64,000 nucleotides of DNA. Origin: Terebella lapidaria (lineage: Eukaryota > Annelida > Polychaeta > Terebellida > Terebellidae). Positions 21,421-31,790 of the stretch are shown here, piece after piece (within the stretch, counting starts at the first letter, position 1; every line of letters begins with the position of its first letter). The DNA is taken from contig OX424568.1 of the NCBI GenBank assembly GCA_949152475.1, positions 24,093,667 to 24,157,666 of the forward strand. Direction: 5' to 3'. Under the pieces are notes generated by a model. It saw only the letters and a program-made list of their open reading frames with translations, searched no databases and was not told where the DNA came from. The position numbers and the translations under genes were made by a program.

Positions 21421-21559
21421 CGATGATAAGGTGATCGAGCATCTGAAATGCAGTGCCTGAAGAGTGGGTGCGAATGCTATCAAGGAAGTGGAGAGGGCAG
21501 GAATCGGATCTTGTGACATTTCTGGAGGGTCGCCGTTAGAAATTTATCCTGGGACTATG

Positions 21560-22284
21560 TGTGGACAATTTTCGGTCTTAAAGCCCGGGGCAATTGCGAA
21601 CCCCAACTGTTTTTAGAGCGTCACTTGACTCTCGATTGACAGGGTGATCGCTTTAACTATAAATTGGTGTTGTGCTAGTTCTCGGGTTCACGTACACACT
21701 ATTATTGTCCAATGTTCACGGTGCACGCCTGGATAAAACACGACTGGAGTTCTCGTCCATATATTTATTCAAGTTATCCTAGCGATGGAAGTCACGCTCG
21801 AAGACAGGGTTGTCGATGGTCCGTTCACGCCACACGTTATTCTAGTCCTTCACAATAATATCAAAGTTTATCTAATTCCCCAATATATATATCCTTCTGA
21901 GTCCAGTCCAGTTATTATATATATATTTCACAATGTTCACGAATAGACGTAGTAATACTCTTTTCCACAGCTCTTCCAGGAATCGTGTTACTTCGTTCGG
22001 CGTCTCTAATCCAACTGAGGGGCCAAGCGTCTTGGGCGTCGTCCGTATGTCTGCTCGCGCGACCTGTCTTTGTCTAGGGGGAGTTCTAATCAGTCGGGCT
22101 GGTCGGGCCTGGTACGCGAGTCGCATGTACTCTGCCTAGTACAGCGTACACAAGTCTCTCTGTCTGTCCGTGGAACGTAAACCGTCAGTCACAGTCAGTG
22201 TCTGCTAGTCGCGTAGGGACGGGGGCAGAGTCCAAGGGCGATTATTCTTTTAACTGTCTTAGTCGTCCGTCTATAATCGCTACA
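21560..22284 (-). mobile_element. Solo LTR inserted in the DIRS-like element
   Basis: A 725-bp segment that on the minus strand begins TGTAGCGATTATAGACGG and ends GAAAATTGTCCACA, the TG...CA ends of an LTR. TATG flanks both sides (21556-21559 and 22285-22288), a 4-bp target duplication. An AATAAATATATGG word near the 3' part (minus strand, about 21760) would serve as polyadenylation signal. No internal retroviral genes adjoin it, so it is a solo LTR. The 84- and 68-codon ORFs inside it are not genes. Confidence 0.75.
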
Positions 22285-22289
22285 TATGT

Positions 22290-23500
22290 ATCCAATACAT
22301 GTGAGTGAGGCTGAAGACAAGCTCCACTGGAGATAAATCCTTACGTAAGGGCCACGGAAGCATCTGAAGCACACAAAAATCGAGACATCTGGCGACGAGC
22401 CAGAGCCACCACAATGCCCTTGAAGTTATTCAGCTTCGAGGTGTTGTCACATCCCTGACAGTGATCACTGACAATTTTTTGGAATGATCGTCCTTTTGGA
22501 ATTGCTCAGTGGAAATCGGACACGGATACTTCTTAGCAACATGGCGTTCACATAACATTGCCAGGCTGGGTTTGGCCTCCTGTGACATGGCTTGCCCAGC
22601 CCTAGAGAGGACGTCCGAATTGAGCCCCGAAATCTGACGTCAACTCTGGCTTGGTTCAGGAAACCTTCCAAAAGCTTGGAAATTGCCTCAAGGAACTTAT
22701 CACTCCATTTGTGACTCCTTTACGTAAAAATCTGACCAACGGACTTGTTGACCAACGATAGGAAATGCTTCGTCTTGGCTACATCAGCTCTTGGGATCTG
22801 GACGATGGGGTTCAGGTTGAAGTTCTCCATGACAAGATGAGCGACCTTGCTGCTACGAAATCTGCACTCCCAGTCCAACATATTGGAAAGTAGATGCACT
22901 CGGATGAGTTTAGCGGCCAGGTCCTTGAGATCTGACTCTGAGAGCAAAACCGGAATGCTCAAAGACTTGGAAAGGGCGATGGATGAGATCCTCATTCACA
23001 CATCTGCCTCTAGAGTGCATGCCTGCTTGTCGTGGTGATAATATTTCAGAGACCCATCAAACCATAGAACAAGCATTCCAGGCTTGAGGTTGTTCTGTTG
23101 GGGTGATTTTTCTCCTACCAAAGAACAAACACTGAATATCCCTTCTGAACAAGAGAAGCGTACAAAGGTAGCGACGGCTTTGCAGAGTCCAGGATTCTGC
23201 CACCCAATGAGCTGTACCAGTGGCCCCACCTCCGGTTTTGGTATTGGTCTGGAGAACACTCTAGGGGCCTATTAAATTAAGATGTCGAGCTCGTTACCAA
23301 CCACGTCCTCATTAGGTTGGAGATTCGTCATTAAATAACGAGCATTTGATTTTTTCTCCAACTAAGATTTCCATTTCTAGAAATACTTATTTCAACCATT
23401 GTAAACATTGTGTTGTCACAGTACCTTTTCGTTTTTATTGCATGGTTGACATGTAATGATGAGTTCGGTATCTTAGTGAAATGGCTACCTAGACTCAAAG
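22290..23500 (-). pseudogene. Unidentified coding remnant upstream of the reverse transcriptase
   Basis: Three consecutive open stretches on the minus strand (23259-22996, 22995-22720, 22671-22465) read like a protein: VLWFDGSLKYYHHDKQACTL, then SDLKDLAAKLIRVHLLSNML, then NPIVQIPRADVAKTKHFLSL. They are in the same orientation as and upstream of the reverse transcriptase, the place of a gag-like or linker region. I recognise no domain. Confidence 0.35.
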
Positions 23501-24235
23501 ACTGCTACGGTGGAGGTTTTACACCTGGCCTGATTTAGGCCTTGAAGACAGTCCTGTTGGTATATTTAGCTGAACTAACTAAATATTGCGCTTCTAGGTT
23601 ATGGTGAGAGCTCCACCAGATCCAGAACTGTGGGCAGTACAGGTTGTGGCTGTGGCTGATCCTGAACTGAAATCCAGTCATAACAGACTGCCTTTAGAAA
23701 AGCTTGAATGGCTGGAACGAAAGGTTTGGCTTGTTCTTTCTGCTGCGTCCAGTCGATCTAGGATGCCATAGTTGCTAAGGTCAACCCAATCTCCATTGTG
23801 GACACTCCTCCATTAGAAAACAGAGAACATCGTTCTTTCTTGATCGACCAAATTGTGAAAAAAAAACAACCACAAAAGGTTGACAACGCTTATGGCTATT
23901 TTTATGGTATTGTTTGGCCTACATGGATTTACATTTCCAAGATGGCCACCGAATGGTGAAATAGCCTCAGAATCGGATCCGTCACCATCAAAAACATATA
24001 TTTAGATACAAAAATCATCATTATAGCATGAATAGAACTGATTTTATGACCAAAATTTGATTTGCTTTATTCATGGCGGCCATCTTGGATTTTGAAGAGG
24101 TTACAGGCGTCTGATTAAATGTATCCTAATCGATTTGAACTCAGCATATATTAAAACCCCCCGTATGCAAATTTTCATGCTTTCTTCCAAAAAGTAAACA
24201 TGTTTAATGATATTTGTCCGTTATCCGCCCCACTA

Positions 24236-25640
24236 CTTGGAGAGTTTATGAATGCCTGATCTGGGATAGACAGAGGGTTCTGAAGGAGGGCCAAAATGTG
24301 AAATGTTGCGAAGCGAGTTGGCGTAGACCGAGGGTCTGAGGCCCGTGTGCGTAACAAGCCCTAGCGGCGGGGGTCTGGGGCCGGCTTAAGGGCCCCAGAA
24401 GCTGAAGGTTCATGCACCCCCTATGGTGTATTATAGGGCTCTCCTTGGACCAATTTCATGGCCTTGGAGAGTTTATGAATGCCTGATCTGGGATAGATCG
24501 AGGGTTCTGAAGGAGGGCCAAAATGTGAAATGTTGCAAAGCAAGTTGGCGTAGACCGAGGGTCTGAGGCCCGTGTGCGTAACAAGCCCAAGCGGCGGGGG
24601 TCTGGGGCCAGCTTAAGGGCCCCAGACGCTGAAGGTTTATGCACCCCCTATGGTGTGTTATAGGGCTCTCCTTGGACCAATTTCATGGCCTTGGAGAGTT
24701 TATGAATGCCTGATCTGGGCTGGATCGAGGGTTCTGAAGGAGGGCCAAGGTATGAAATGTTGCGAAGCTAGTTGACATATACCAAGGGTCTGAGGCCGGT
24801 GTGCGAAGCGAGCCCATGTCGGCCGGGGGTCTGGGGCCCGCTTAAGGGCCCCAGACGCTGAAGGTTTATGCACCCTCAATGGTGTGTTCTAGGGCTCTCC
24901 TTGGACCAATTTCATGGCCTTGGAGAGTTTATGAATGCCTGATCTGAGCTGGATCGAGGGTTCTGAAGGAAGGCCAAGATAAGAAATGTCGTGAATCGAG
25001 GTGGTGAAAACCGAGGGTCTGGGACCCGCTTGAGGGCCCCGGAGCTGAAGGGACATGCAGTAGTCCTCTGGTCCATTTTCCATTCCCTAAAGCGTGTGTT
25101 GCATGGCTGATTCAGGCAAATCTAGGATTTTGAGGGAAAGTATAGTTCTGAAATGATGTTAGGCAAGTTGAAGCAAGCCCCTGTCGGACGGGGGTCTGGG
25201 GCCCGCTCAAGGGCCCCAGAAGCTGGCGGTATTCGCGTGCCTAATACAGCATCCCAGAGTTCTCCTGGATCTAACTATCAAGCATTACTTAACACCCATA
25301 AATGCCTGATCACTGTAGTTGAAACAAAATATGACATAAAATATTACTTAGTTTTGAACCCCATCAAATGATCAAGTGCATTTGGCCATTCAATGCTCTC
25401 AAATCATTATAGAAGGTGAAGGGCATAAAATGCTTTCGAAGAGAACAGGTGGGTAGTCTATAGAGTGAATACATTGCTTGCGACATGGGGCCCCAGAAGT
25501 TAAAGCTACTTCCCGGTGTAATTTATCTTGAAAACACTTCCTCCCCTCTCTTTTTCTCCTTTTCCTTCTTTTTTCTTCTCTTTTTCCTTTTTTTTGTGGA
25601 CCCGCCCCTGGTACACCTGCGGCGCTCGTCACATTAATAC
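24236..25640 (+). repeat. GC-rich tandem repeat, right part, about five monomers
   Basis: Monomers of roughly 200 bp begin TTGGAGAGTTTATGAATGCC (24237, 24463, 24691, 24922) and contain GGTTCTGAAGGAGGGCCAA, AGCGGCGGGGGTCTGGGGC and CTTAAGGGCCCCAGACGCTG. Later copies are more diverged. The region closes with a pyrimidine tract (25550-25595) and CCGCCCCTGGTAC at 25603. CAGGGGC at 20342 and GCCCCTG at 25606 could be inverted ends of one element, but the target duplication is unclear. Confidence 0.7.
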
Positions 25641-25901
25641 TCGATGGTCATATCACTATGAAAGTGGACTGCCCAATATACGCGCCTCGAAGTGAAACAT
25701 CTTGCATACGCTAGATTTATAGGGGGAAAAAATGGACAAGAAAAACTCCTCGATATTATCAACCAAAATCATTGAGCCAGTGGGAACAAACGAATTCTCA
25801 GCCAACGTCTAAGTCTGCAAATACCTTCAATATCGACGTTTGACGTTGCCCGAACCGTTTAGGTGTGACTGCTGCTTTATGTACCGACAGGTCCTGTCGA
25901 C

Positions 25902-25974
25902 ATGGCGAACGCAACAACCACCCGTTTTGACAAAATCACTCATGTAATTTTCGATGTTGATGGGTTAATATTGA
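25902..25974 (+). CDS. PUDP: PUDP exon 1
   Basis: ATG at 25902, GACATGG context, 24 codons plus one base, donor GTGAGT. It ends FDVDGLIL and the first base (A) of codon 25. Confidence 0.88.
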
Positions 25975-28900
25975 GTGAGTTTTCTTATTGTGATATTTAA
26001 ACTACCATAGTTTGTTGTTTTATCATTAAAATGTTGTTTAGTACAGTTTCTGGACCCTTGGTTAACTGAGCGATAATGGCAGAATTAGCTCGTGCCTGGC
26101 GCAGTGCACAATTAAGCCCCCGTCACACATGATGAAAATTTACAGTACAAAGTTCATAGTCTGACGCCGAGTTAGTCTAGTACGCCTACTCAAATATCGG
26201 TGTTTGTTCTAAGACCACCACATAATTTTGTCCTGTCGCATTTCAGAATATTCGTAATACAAATGAGATAAATGTAAAAAATATTTAAGGTGTCGTGAAT
26301 GTGTAGGTCTATGACTCAAAGTCATACTGTAAAAAGACTAATTTTGGCAGCTATTAAATTAGGCGGTTGTGACCTCCACGTTTTTTGGCAGAGATTTAAT
26401 TTAGCGGTTTCAAAGCCACATATATTTCTTAACATATATCTTGTTAATTTGGCGGTTTTTCACCTACCGCCAAATCTGCCAATTAAATCGTCCGACAAAA
26501 TTAATCGTTTTACAGTAATTAGCAGGTTTTATGTAGGCTAGTAGTCCAAACGAAGCACGGAAATGCCACATCTGGCAATCACTTTGATCGAATTCACAGA
26601 AAGCATTTACTGGTAATTTGTTTTTCTTTAGTGTTGATATATTTTTGTTTTAGAAACATGCAGCTGATAAGCTCTTAAAGTGATATTGGGAGAAAGTTAT
26701 GGATTTGGCCATGCATTTTTGAACTTACGAAAAAAACCATAATAGTTATATATCTGCACTTGTATGCCCAAATAGGTGCCCCTTTCTCACTGATTTCGTT
26801 GCGAGTTTCTGGTGGAGATAGTTTGAGTTTGTTGACATTACCGCCATTCTCGGCGCTTTGTATCCCGTGATGCAATGCGATTCTAGCTTACTCGATGTCT
26901 CGTATATGCAAATCGAGGGTAAAGTAGGCAAGATCAGAGGTAACTCTGTGGTGCACAAATCGAAATAAAAGTGGCTGATAGAACTGTCAAATGCTGGAAT
27001 AACCCAACTGATCAAGCATAGTTTGTTTTGTAACCTATTTCTCCGAGACCACAAGCATATTTGTTGTTGATTTGGAACAAATGGTTTTTCTCCCAATATC
27101 ACTTTAAGCTTTTCATAGTTCCCGTTCACCATTCATGTTTGCGATTTTGTAATTCAATAAATTAATTGAAATAAATTCAATTCAATAAATCCTCCTTGTG
27201 TTTTGGAATTTGTTTGGTGGGTATTGGCTATATGTGTCGGTAGTGTTCTGTTCAGTATTCAGTAGAAAACTATAGGCGTATATAGGCCTACATCTACTCC
27301 TACAATATATGGTGATTTGTTACTTGAAGATTGAACTATTACAAGTATTTTAAATGAGTATTTTCCATGAAACCCGAAGTGCACATAACGATTGTAGTTG
27401 CAGTTTGCAACATTCTACTCCATTCAACATGTAATCTTCCGAAACAGCAATAATGATAAAATTTAGTTCAGGTGTGACCGTGTGACTTTATCACCTGTGA
27501 CATCATGTACTATTTCGAGACACTTGTAAAAGGTATCGAAAGTAGGCCTACAGTAAACTATGCCCCATCGGAGAAGTGGAGATGAACCCATTCTTTAGTG
27601 TATTTTATCAGACTTAAGCAACAGATCCGCCCTATTTCACAAGACTGATTTTCGTCAAGCACTTCTGAAGTACTAGTAGTATTTCAGACCAAAATTCAGG
27701 CCAAGACACATGTGCAGTGGTGTAATGTACATAATGCAATTTGGAGTTAAATCCGAATCAGAACGAATTTTTCATATGTGTCTTTTTCATTACAACAACA
27801 TACTTTCTTAGGATATTTCTGCCGTGTAAGGCCCAACACTACTATTTATCAACAGGAATTGGAAAGAAACTGTATGATTTTTTATGAAATGGGTTAAATT
27901 GGAACTAGTTTATCCTTTATCATGGATGAAATAGTTTGAATGTGTGCATAATTACGTGTCCCAAAACTGAGGTACCTTTACTTCATAATTACATCACTGT
28001 TTCCTGAAGTTGTGTAACTTTTACACAACTTGTTAACAATTTCTTATGAAATCTGTGACTCTTTCGTTATCTACTTTTTTTCTCATTTTTTTTTTCTTTT
28101 CATACACCTTTATTTTAAAATTTTATTGTTTGGGTGAAAGGACTTGTCATAAGCATTGGCTTCGAATCTACTTTCTCCTTTTTCATCATTTTTAGTTCTT
28201 CATTTTGTGATTTTTTGTAAGTGAATATATATACATGTATACAAAATGATGATATATGGTAAATAAATTTGAATTGAATGGAATGGACCACTGGACATGC
28301 TCGAGGTTCACTACATTTAGCCCCACGGACCGAAAACAACAAATTGACAATCTGATATATTCAGCATGTTGTCTTCGAAAACAACATGCTAAATATCAGA
28401 TTGTCAGTTTGTTGTTTTCAGTCCGTGGGGCTAACTACCGTATTGACGCACATATAAGGCCATGGCCTTATTTCTGTGTGTGGCCTTATATTCGAATACA
28501 AGGCCATGGCCTTATATTTGAGAAAAAAAATTTTACCGCTAAAAGCAATTACTCGCATATAAGGCCGCATAAACACATTGTCAGAAACAGTGATAGCAAA
28601 AAAGCTTTACATATGGAAATGGGGGAGCATCTTGCTGGTTTCTCCATTGCAAATCTACATAGCGCTGTGTGTGGTGTCCATGTTTAGCGGATATTTCCAA
28701 TAAACAAAATAGTTTGATAAGGTCGTTTGAGATTAACAATTGGGTGGCCTTATATGTGAATATTGGGGGTTTCTTATATTCGAACACAAGGCCATGGCCT
28801 TATAAATGAAAAATATATTTTTTGACGACCTGCCAGAATGCATAAATGCGTATATAAGGTCATGACCTTATATGCGCGTCAATACAGTACATTCAAAAAG

Positions 28901-31790
28901 TCTCCGCCATATGGGTCCAAATGTCTGGTACCAAATTCCTAGCAGCATAAAAGAGTCTAACACCATGAAATCTTTTGCGAAAAATATGAAAAAATATTTA
29001 CTTGGTCTATACTCCATTCAAGAGCAATAATTGACATAATTTTCTATCAAACATCCATTGTACTTTCTATTATAGTACCATCTACTAGTACCAAAAACAT
29101 TGGTCCAATTGTTCAACTAAAATGTTTTCATTCAAAAACTCAATTCATTGCATATATCTTTCAAGTAGCGTTATTATTCAATTTCACAAGTCAATTTTCC
29201 TGAGAAATTTTGTCCGTTGTAATGTAGATCTATCCTTTCACTTTTATTTTATTTCTTCTTTTATTTTTTAAGGTGTCACAGGTAGACAGCCACAAAAGTG
29301 AGCTATGTACCTTGTTACATTGTACTACATGTCTGTATTATTCTCGTGTGTTGTATGTGTGTACATGTATTGTCCAATGTAACGAATAAATTCAATTCAA
29401 TTCAATTCCTCACGCCGGAGAGTCCGTTATGTTGCGTGCCAAATTGTTGGTTATAACTCTTTGCCACAACCCCTGTTTATCACGCTACACATTATTTTCC
29501 TCTGTTTGACATTTTTGGATGTTTATTCCGCTGTTATCGCAAGTCATTCGTTGTCTGAAGCGACATACTAAGCAATAAATTTACTGGGATTGAAGACTAG
29601 TAACTGGCGCATTTTCGAGTTGGAACATTGGCAGCGGATCAGACCCAAGCAATGCCAGTTCCTTTTGAGTCCAGCCCAGACCCCCCACCCCCTGAAAATT
29701 CAACTCAGCCTGGGGTCGCTACGACATTACTGTACAATGGCGCTACTTTTCACGGTCACCAGAAAAGCAAAGGCAATTCCTATGAGGTGGAAGTTGTACT
29801 GCAAAATGTAGACATGGAAAACTCCTACCTCTGTGGCTATCTGAAGATTAAAGGATTAACAGAAGAATTTCCAACTCTCACGACGTTCTTCCACGGCGAA
29901 ATCATCAGTGCAAAATATCCATTTCTCACGAGAAAATGGGATGCTGACGAGGATGTTGACCGCAAGCACTGGGGTAAATTCCTGTCTTTCTACCAGTTCG
30001 CGAAGAATTTCAACTCGGATTCGTTCGACTATGACGAGATGAAAAACACAGACTTTGTTTTCATGCGGTGGAAGGAACACTTTCTCGTCCCTGACCATAC
30101 AATCAAAGATATAAGCGGCGCTTCATTTGCTGGGTTCTACTACATCTGCCTCCAGAAATCTGCAGCAACGATCGAGGGATATTACTATCACCGGAGCTCG
30201 GAGTGGTTCCAGAGCCTGACTTTGTCGCATGTACCTCAACACAGCATTCCCATATACGAATTCCGGTGACATGCAGAAACTTACAGCAGACAGTTCCATC
30301 ATTTTTTCACCAGATTTTTTGTTTCGTTTTGTTTTACCATTATTGCTGTAGAGAGGATATTTAAGGAACTGCAATGACATTTTTGTTGTGTGATATAGCA
30401 CAAACTTCACAAGCTCATGGACCACACCTGGATATTTTTATGATTTGATATACATGTTACTGTAGTGACAGCCATCACCATTTGCAGTGATTTACAAGTA
30501 CATCATTGTTGTAGACTACTGACACTATTGTGCACTACATATTACAGACACTGAAAGTTTATACACGGAAATTATGCACGAAATCTGCAGACCGTATGGC
30601 AAAGTGTTCACTTGGGAAGTGAAGCTGAAGATGATGGGAAGAAAGCAGAGAGAGGCTGGTGAAATCTTCATCAGTATGTACCAATACATGTATTTTAAAT
30701 GTACTTTGTTAAATCATTGAATTGAAATTGTGTATCCTTTCTTGGAAAATCATGTTTAATGTGTACTAGTATGTCATTGATTTCTTACTATAGCAATTGA
30801 TGTGATTATGAAAATAAATCCATGTGCTTTCGTTTCAGAGGAATTGGGAATACCAATTACGTTAGATGGATATTGTGCCAAAATAGACGAGTTACAACGG
30901 AAGTTCTTCGGTGATGCTCAGTTGCTACCTGGTATTTGTCATTGATATTTAATGGGTGAATAAATATGATAATAAATATATGACTGACATATCAATCAAT
31001 TGTCAGCCCAGGTTCATCTTCCAAAATAGCTACATGTACACGTACACTCTACTTTTCAGGTGTTGAGCGTTTGATTCGGCATCTCCACGCACACCAAGTC
31101 CCAATGGCTGTGGCGACGGGCTCACATCGTCAGGAGATGGTTTTGAAGACGGCCAAACACATGGATCTCTTCAGCATGTTCGCCCACTCTGTTTACAGTA
31201 CGGACGATCCAGAAGTGAAAGCTGGAAAACCCGCCCCTGACTGTTTCCTTGTAGCTGCACAGAGGTTTCCAGATAACCCAGATCCTAGCAAGGTGTGTTA
31301 ACAAAAATAAACTGACACTGACACTACAGTGTCAGGTGAAGTGTGGCACTTTAAATTTAAATCCTTAGTGCTTACAGTGTTCTTGATTAATTCACGTATT
31401 ATAACGGGAGTGTAGAAGTTGGAGGCATTTCTTGTAATTTGTCTATTCTGTATTAGTGGCCATGTCTACACTGATAGTATTTGGAGTTATAGATACTATA
31501 TAGAAGTGTAAAAATGCTTAAAATCAAAAGTAACATTGGTCAGTATCTAATACACCAAGAATCCCTATTTCTCACCTAACTCCAAGCCTTTCTTGTGTCA
31601 GGTTTTGGTGTTTGAAGATGCACCTAATGGTGTGTTAGGAGCTCTCGCGGCGGGGATGTCCGTGGTCTGGGTTCCCCACCCCGACATGGATCGCTCAAGC
31701 CTTACGGAGCAGCCCACGCTCATGCTCGATTCCCTCGTCGACTTCAAGCCGGAACTGTTCGGTCTACCTCCGTTCAACTGCAGTAGCTGA
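25902..31790 (+). CDS. PUDP: Pseudouridine-5'-phosphatase-like HAD hydrolase (five exons, complete)
   Basis: Exons 25902-25974, 30548-30673, 30839-30931, 31060-31292 and 31602-31790 join in frame to 237 residues, close to the 228 of human PUDP (HDHD1). Family members dephosphorylate pseudouridine 5'-phosphate from RNA turnover in the cytosol. HAD motifs are present: motif I FDVDGLIL (nucleophile D18, acid D20), motif II Thr in VATGSH (T117), motif III Lys in AGKPAPDCF (K154) and motif [10 protein letters not shown] (E180, D181). [13 protein letters not shown] forms the cap, and the C-terminus PELFGLP is family-typical. Residue 25, formed across intron 1, reads Asn where the family has Asp (LLLDTE). 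Intron 1 (4.6 kb) contains the GID4-like gene and several MITEs. The substrate is inferred from homology; other PUDP/GS1-like phosphatases are possible. Confidence 0.9.
26327..26515. mobile_element. MITE with TA target duplication, PUDP intron 1
   Basis: 189 bp. The ends CTGTAAAAAGACTAATTTTG and the complement of the right end (CTGTAAAACGATTAATTTTG) match at 18 of 20 positions, and TA flanks both. Inside, AGGCGGT/ACCGCC words are also inverted. No coding capacity. Confidence 0.75.
26679..27103. mobile_element. MITE with TTAA target duplication, PUDP intron 1
   Basis: TTAA flanks both ends (26675-26678, 27104-27107). The terminal 17 bp AGTGATATTGGGAGAAA are perfectly inverted at the right end. 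TTAA duplications are characteristic of piggyBac-type elements, although the terminal bases are not the classic CCC. The 128-codon minus-strand ORF across it is not a gene. Confidence 0.75.
27104..28310. other. PUDP intron 1, no gene recognised
   Basis: AT-rich. TTCAATTCAATAAAT-like words near 27165-27190 and 28258-28275 resemble the 3' tails of short retroposons (compare 29380-29407). Confidence 0.4.
28318..28433. repeat. Near-perfect 116-bp hairpin, PUDP intron 1
   Basis: The left arm 28318-28372 (TAGCCCCACGGACCGAAAAC onward) and the right arm 28381-28433 pair almost fully around an 8-base loop centred on TTCGAA. It ends two bases before the TA of the next MITE. It could be a MITE or a hairpin RNA precursor. 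Confidence 0.8.
28438..28887. mobile_element. 450-bp TIR element with TA target duplication, PUDP intron 1
   Basis: The left end CCGTATTGACGCACATATAA and the right end (complement CTGTATTGACGCGCATATAA) differ at two of 20 bases; TA flanks both. AAGGCCATGGCCTT palindromes recur inside. There is no transposase. Confidence 0.82.
29270..29410 (+). repeat. Short retroposon 3' end with (ATTCA)n tail
   Basis: A stretch ending GTAACGAATAAATTCAATTC and repeated ATTCA/AATTC units, as in the 3' ends of some non-LTR retroposons. The rest of the element was not recognised. Confidence 0.4.
29652..30269 (+). CDS. GID4: GID4-like GID/CTLH E3 ligase substrate receptor, intronless, nested in PUDP intron 1
   Basis: One uninterrupted 205-codon frame matches the Vid24/GID4 family. 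GID4 is the subunit of the GID/CTLH ubiquitin ligase that binds N-terminal proline degrons. Recognisable stretches: [100 protein letters not shown], and the C-terminus PIYEFR. The conserved beta-barrel is complete; the N-terminal extension (about 25 residues, PPPP-rich) is shorter than in the 300-residue human protein. I chose the ATG at 29652, as the open frame upstream has no ATG. Vertebrate GID4 has several introns and this copy none, so it is a retrocopy or has lost its introns. It shows no frameshift or stop. I see no AATAAA between its stop and PUDP exon 2. Confidence 0.93.
   Translation: MPVPFESSPDPPPPENSTQPGVATTLLYNGATFHGHQKSKGNSYEVEVVLQNVDMENSYLCGYLKIKGLTEEFPTLTTFFHGEIISAKYPFLTRKWDADEDVDRKHWGKFLSFYQFAKNFNSDSFDYDEMKNTDFVFMRWKEHFLVPDHTIKDISGASFAGFYYICLQKSAATIEGYYYHRSSEWFQSLTLSHVPQHSIPIYEFR
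30548..30673 (+). CDS. PUDP: PUDP exon 2
   Basis: Acceptor ATTACAG, donor GTATGT, phase 1 to 1. It encodes [18 protein letters not shown] then [20 protein letters not shown], the first half of the cap domain. It starts only 278 bp after the stop codon of the nested GID4-like gene. Confidence 0.88.
30839..30931 (+). CDS. PUDP: PUDP exon 3
   Basis: Acceptor CGTTTCAG, donor GTATTT, phase 1 to 1. It encodes [20 protein letters not shown] then [10 protein letters not shown]. Confidence 0.88.
31060..31292 (+). CDS. PUDP: PUDP exon 4
   Basis: Acceptor CTTTTCAG, donor GTGTGT, phase 1 to 0. It encodes the core with motif II (VATGSH) and motif III (AGKPAPDCF) and ends NPDPSK. Confidence 0.92.
31602..31790 (+). 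CDS. PUDP: PUDP exon 5 (terminal)
   Basis: Acceptor TTGTGTCAG; 62 codons and TGA. It encodes [20 protein letters not shown] and ends [13 protein letters not shown]. The first AATAAA I see downstream is near 32467. Confidence 0.92.
   Translation, partial: VLVFEDAPNGVLGALAAGMSVVWVPHPDMDRSSLTEQPTLMLDSLVDFKPELFGLPPFNCSS

Larger units (their letters stand above)
20525..24235 (-). mobile_element. DIRS-like retroelement with inverted terminal repeats (decayed)
   Basis: The element starts TAGTGGGGCGGATAACGG and ends with the complement CCGCCCCACTA. The outer 300 to 350 bp on each side (about 20525-20850 and 23900-24235) are inverted copies sharing TTTTTGGAAGAAAGCATGAA and ACCTCTTCAAAATCCAAGAT. It splits a GC-rich monomer, and the trinucleotide CTT stands at both junctions. 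On the minus strand at about 21400-21010 are reverse transcriptase fragments: GFCNRLFVVPK, SIDLKDAYSKIQYIHP (motif A) and, after a frameshift, RFLDDWLITVSN (YxDD-type motif, F for Y). IDLKDAY...IPIHP with LDDWLI is typical of DIRS and related reverse transcriptases, and inverted terminal repeats are a DIRS hallmark. No tyrosine recombinase was found. Stops and shifts show it is dead. Confidence 0.7.

Noticed and set aside
20525-24235. CACTA (En/Spm) assignment because the element ends CACTA with a 3-bp duplication
   Set aside because: Orientation is opposite (it begins TAGTG and ends CACTA), and the interior holds reverse transcriptase motifs, not a transposase.
26746-27132. 128-codon minus-strand frame in PUDP intron 1
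   Set aside because: It spans the TTAA-flanked MITE and runs through its terminal repeats.
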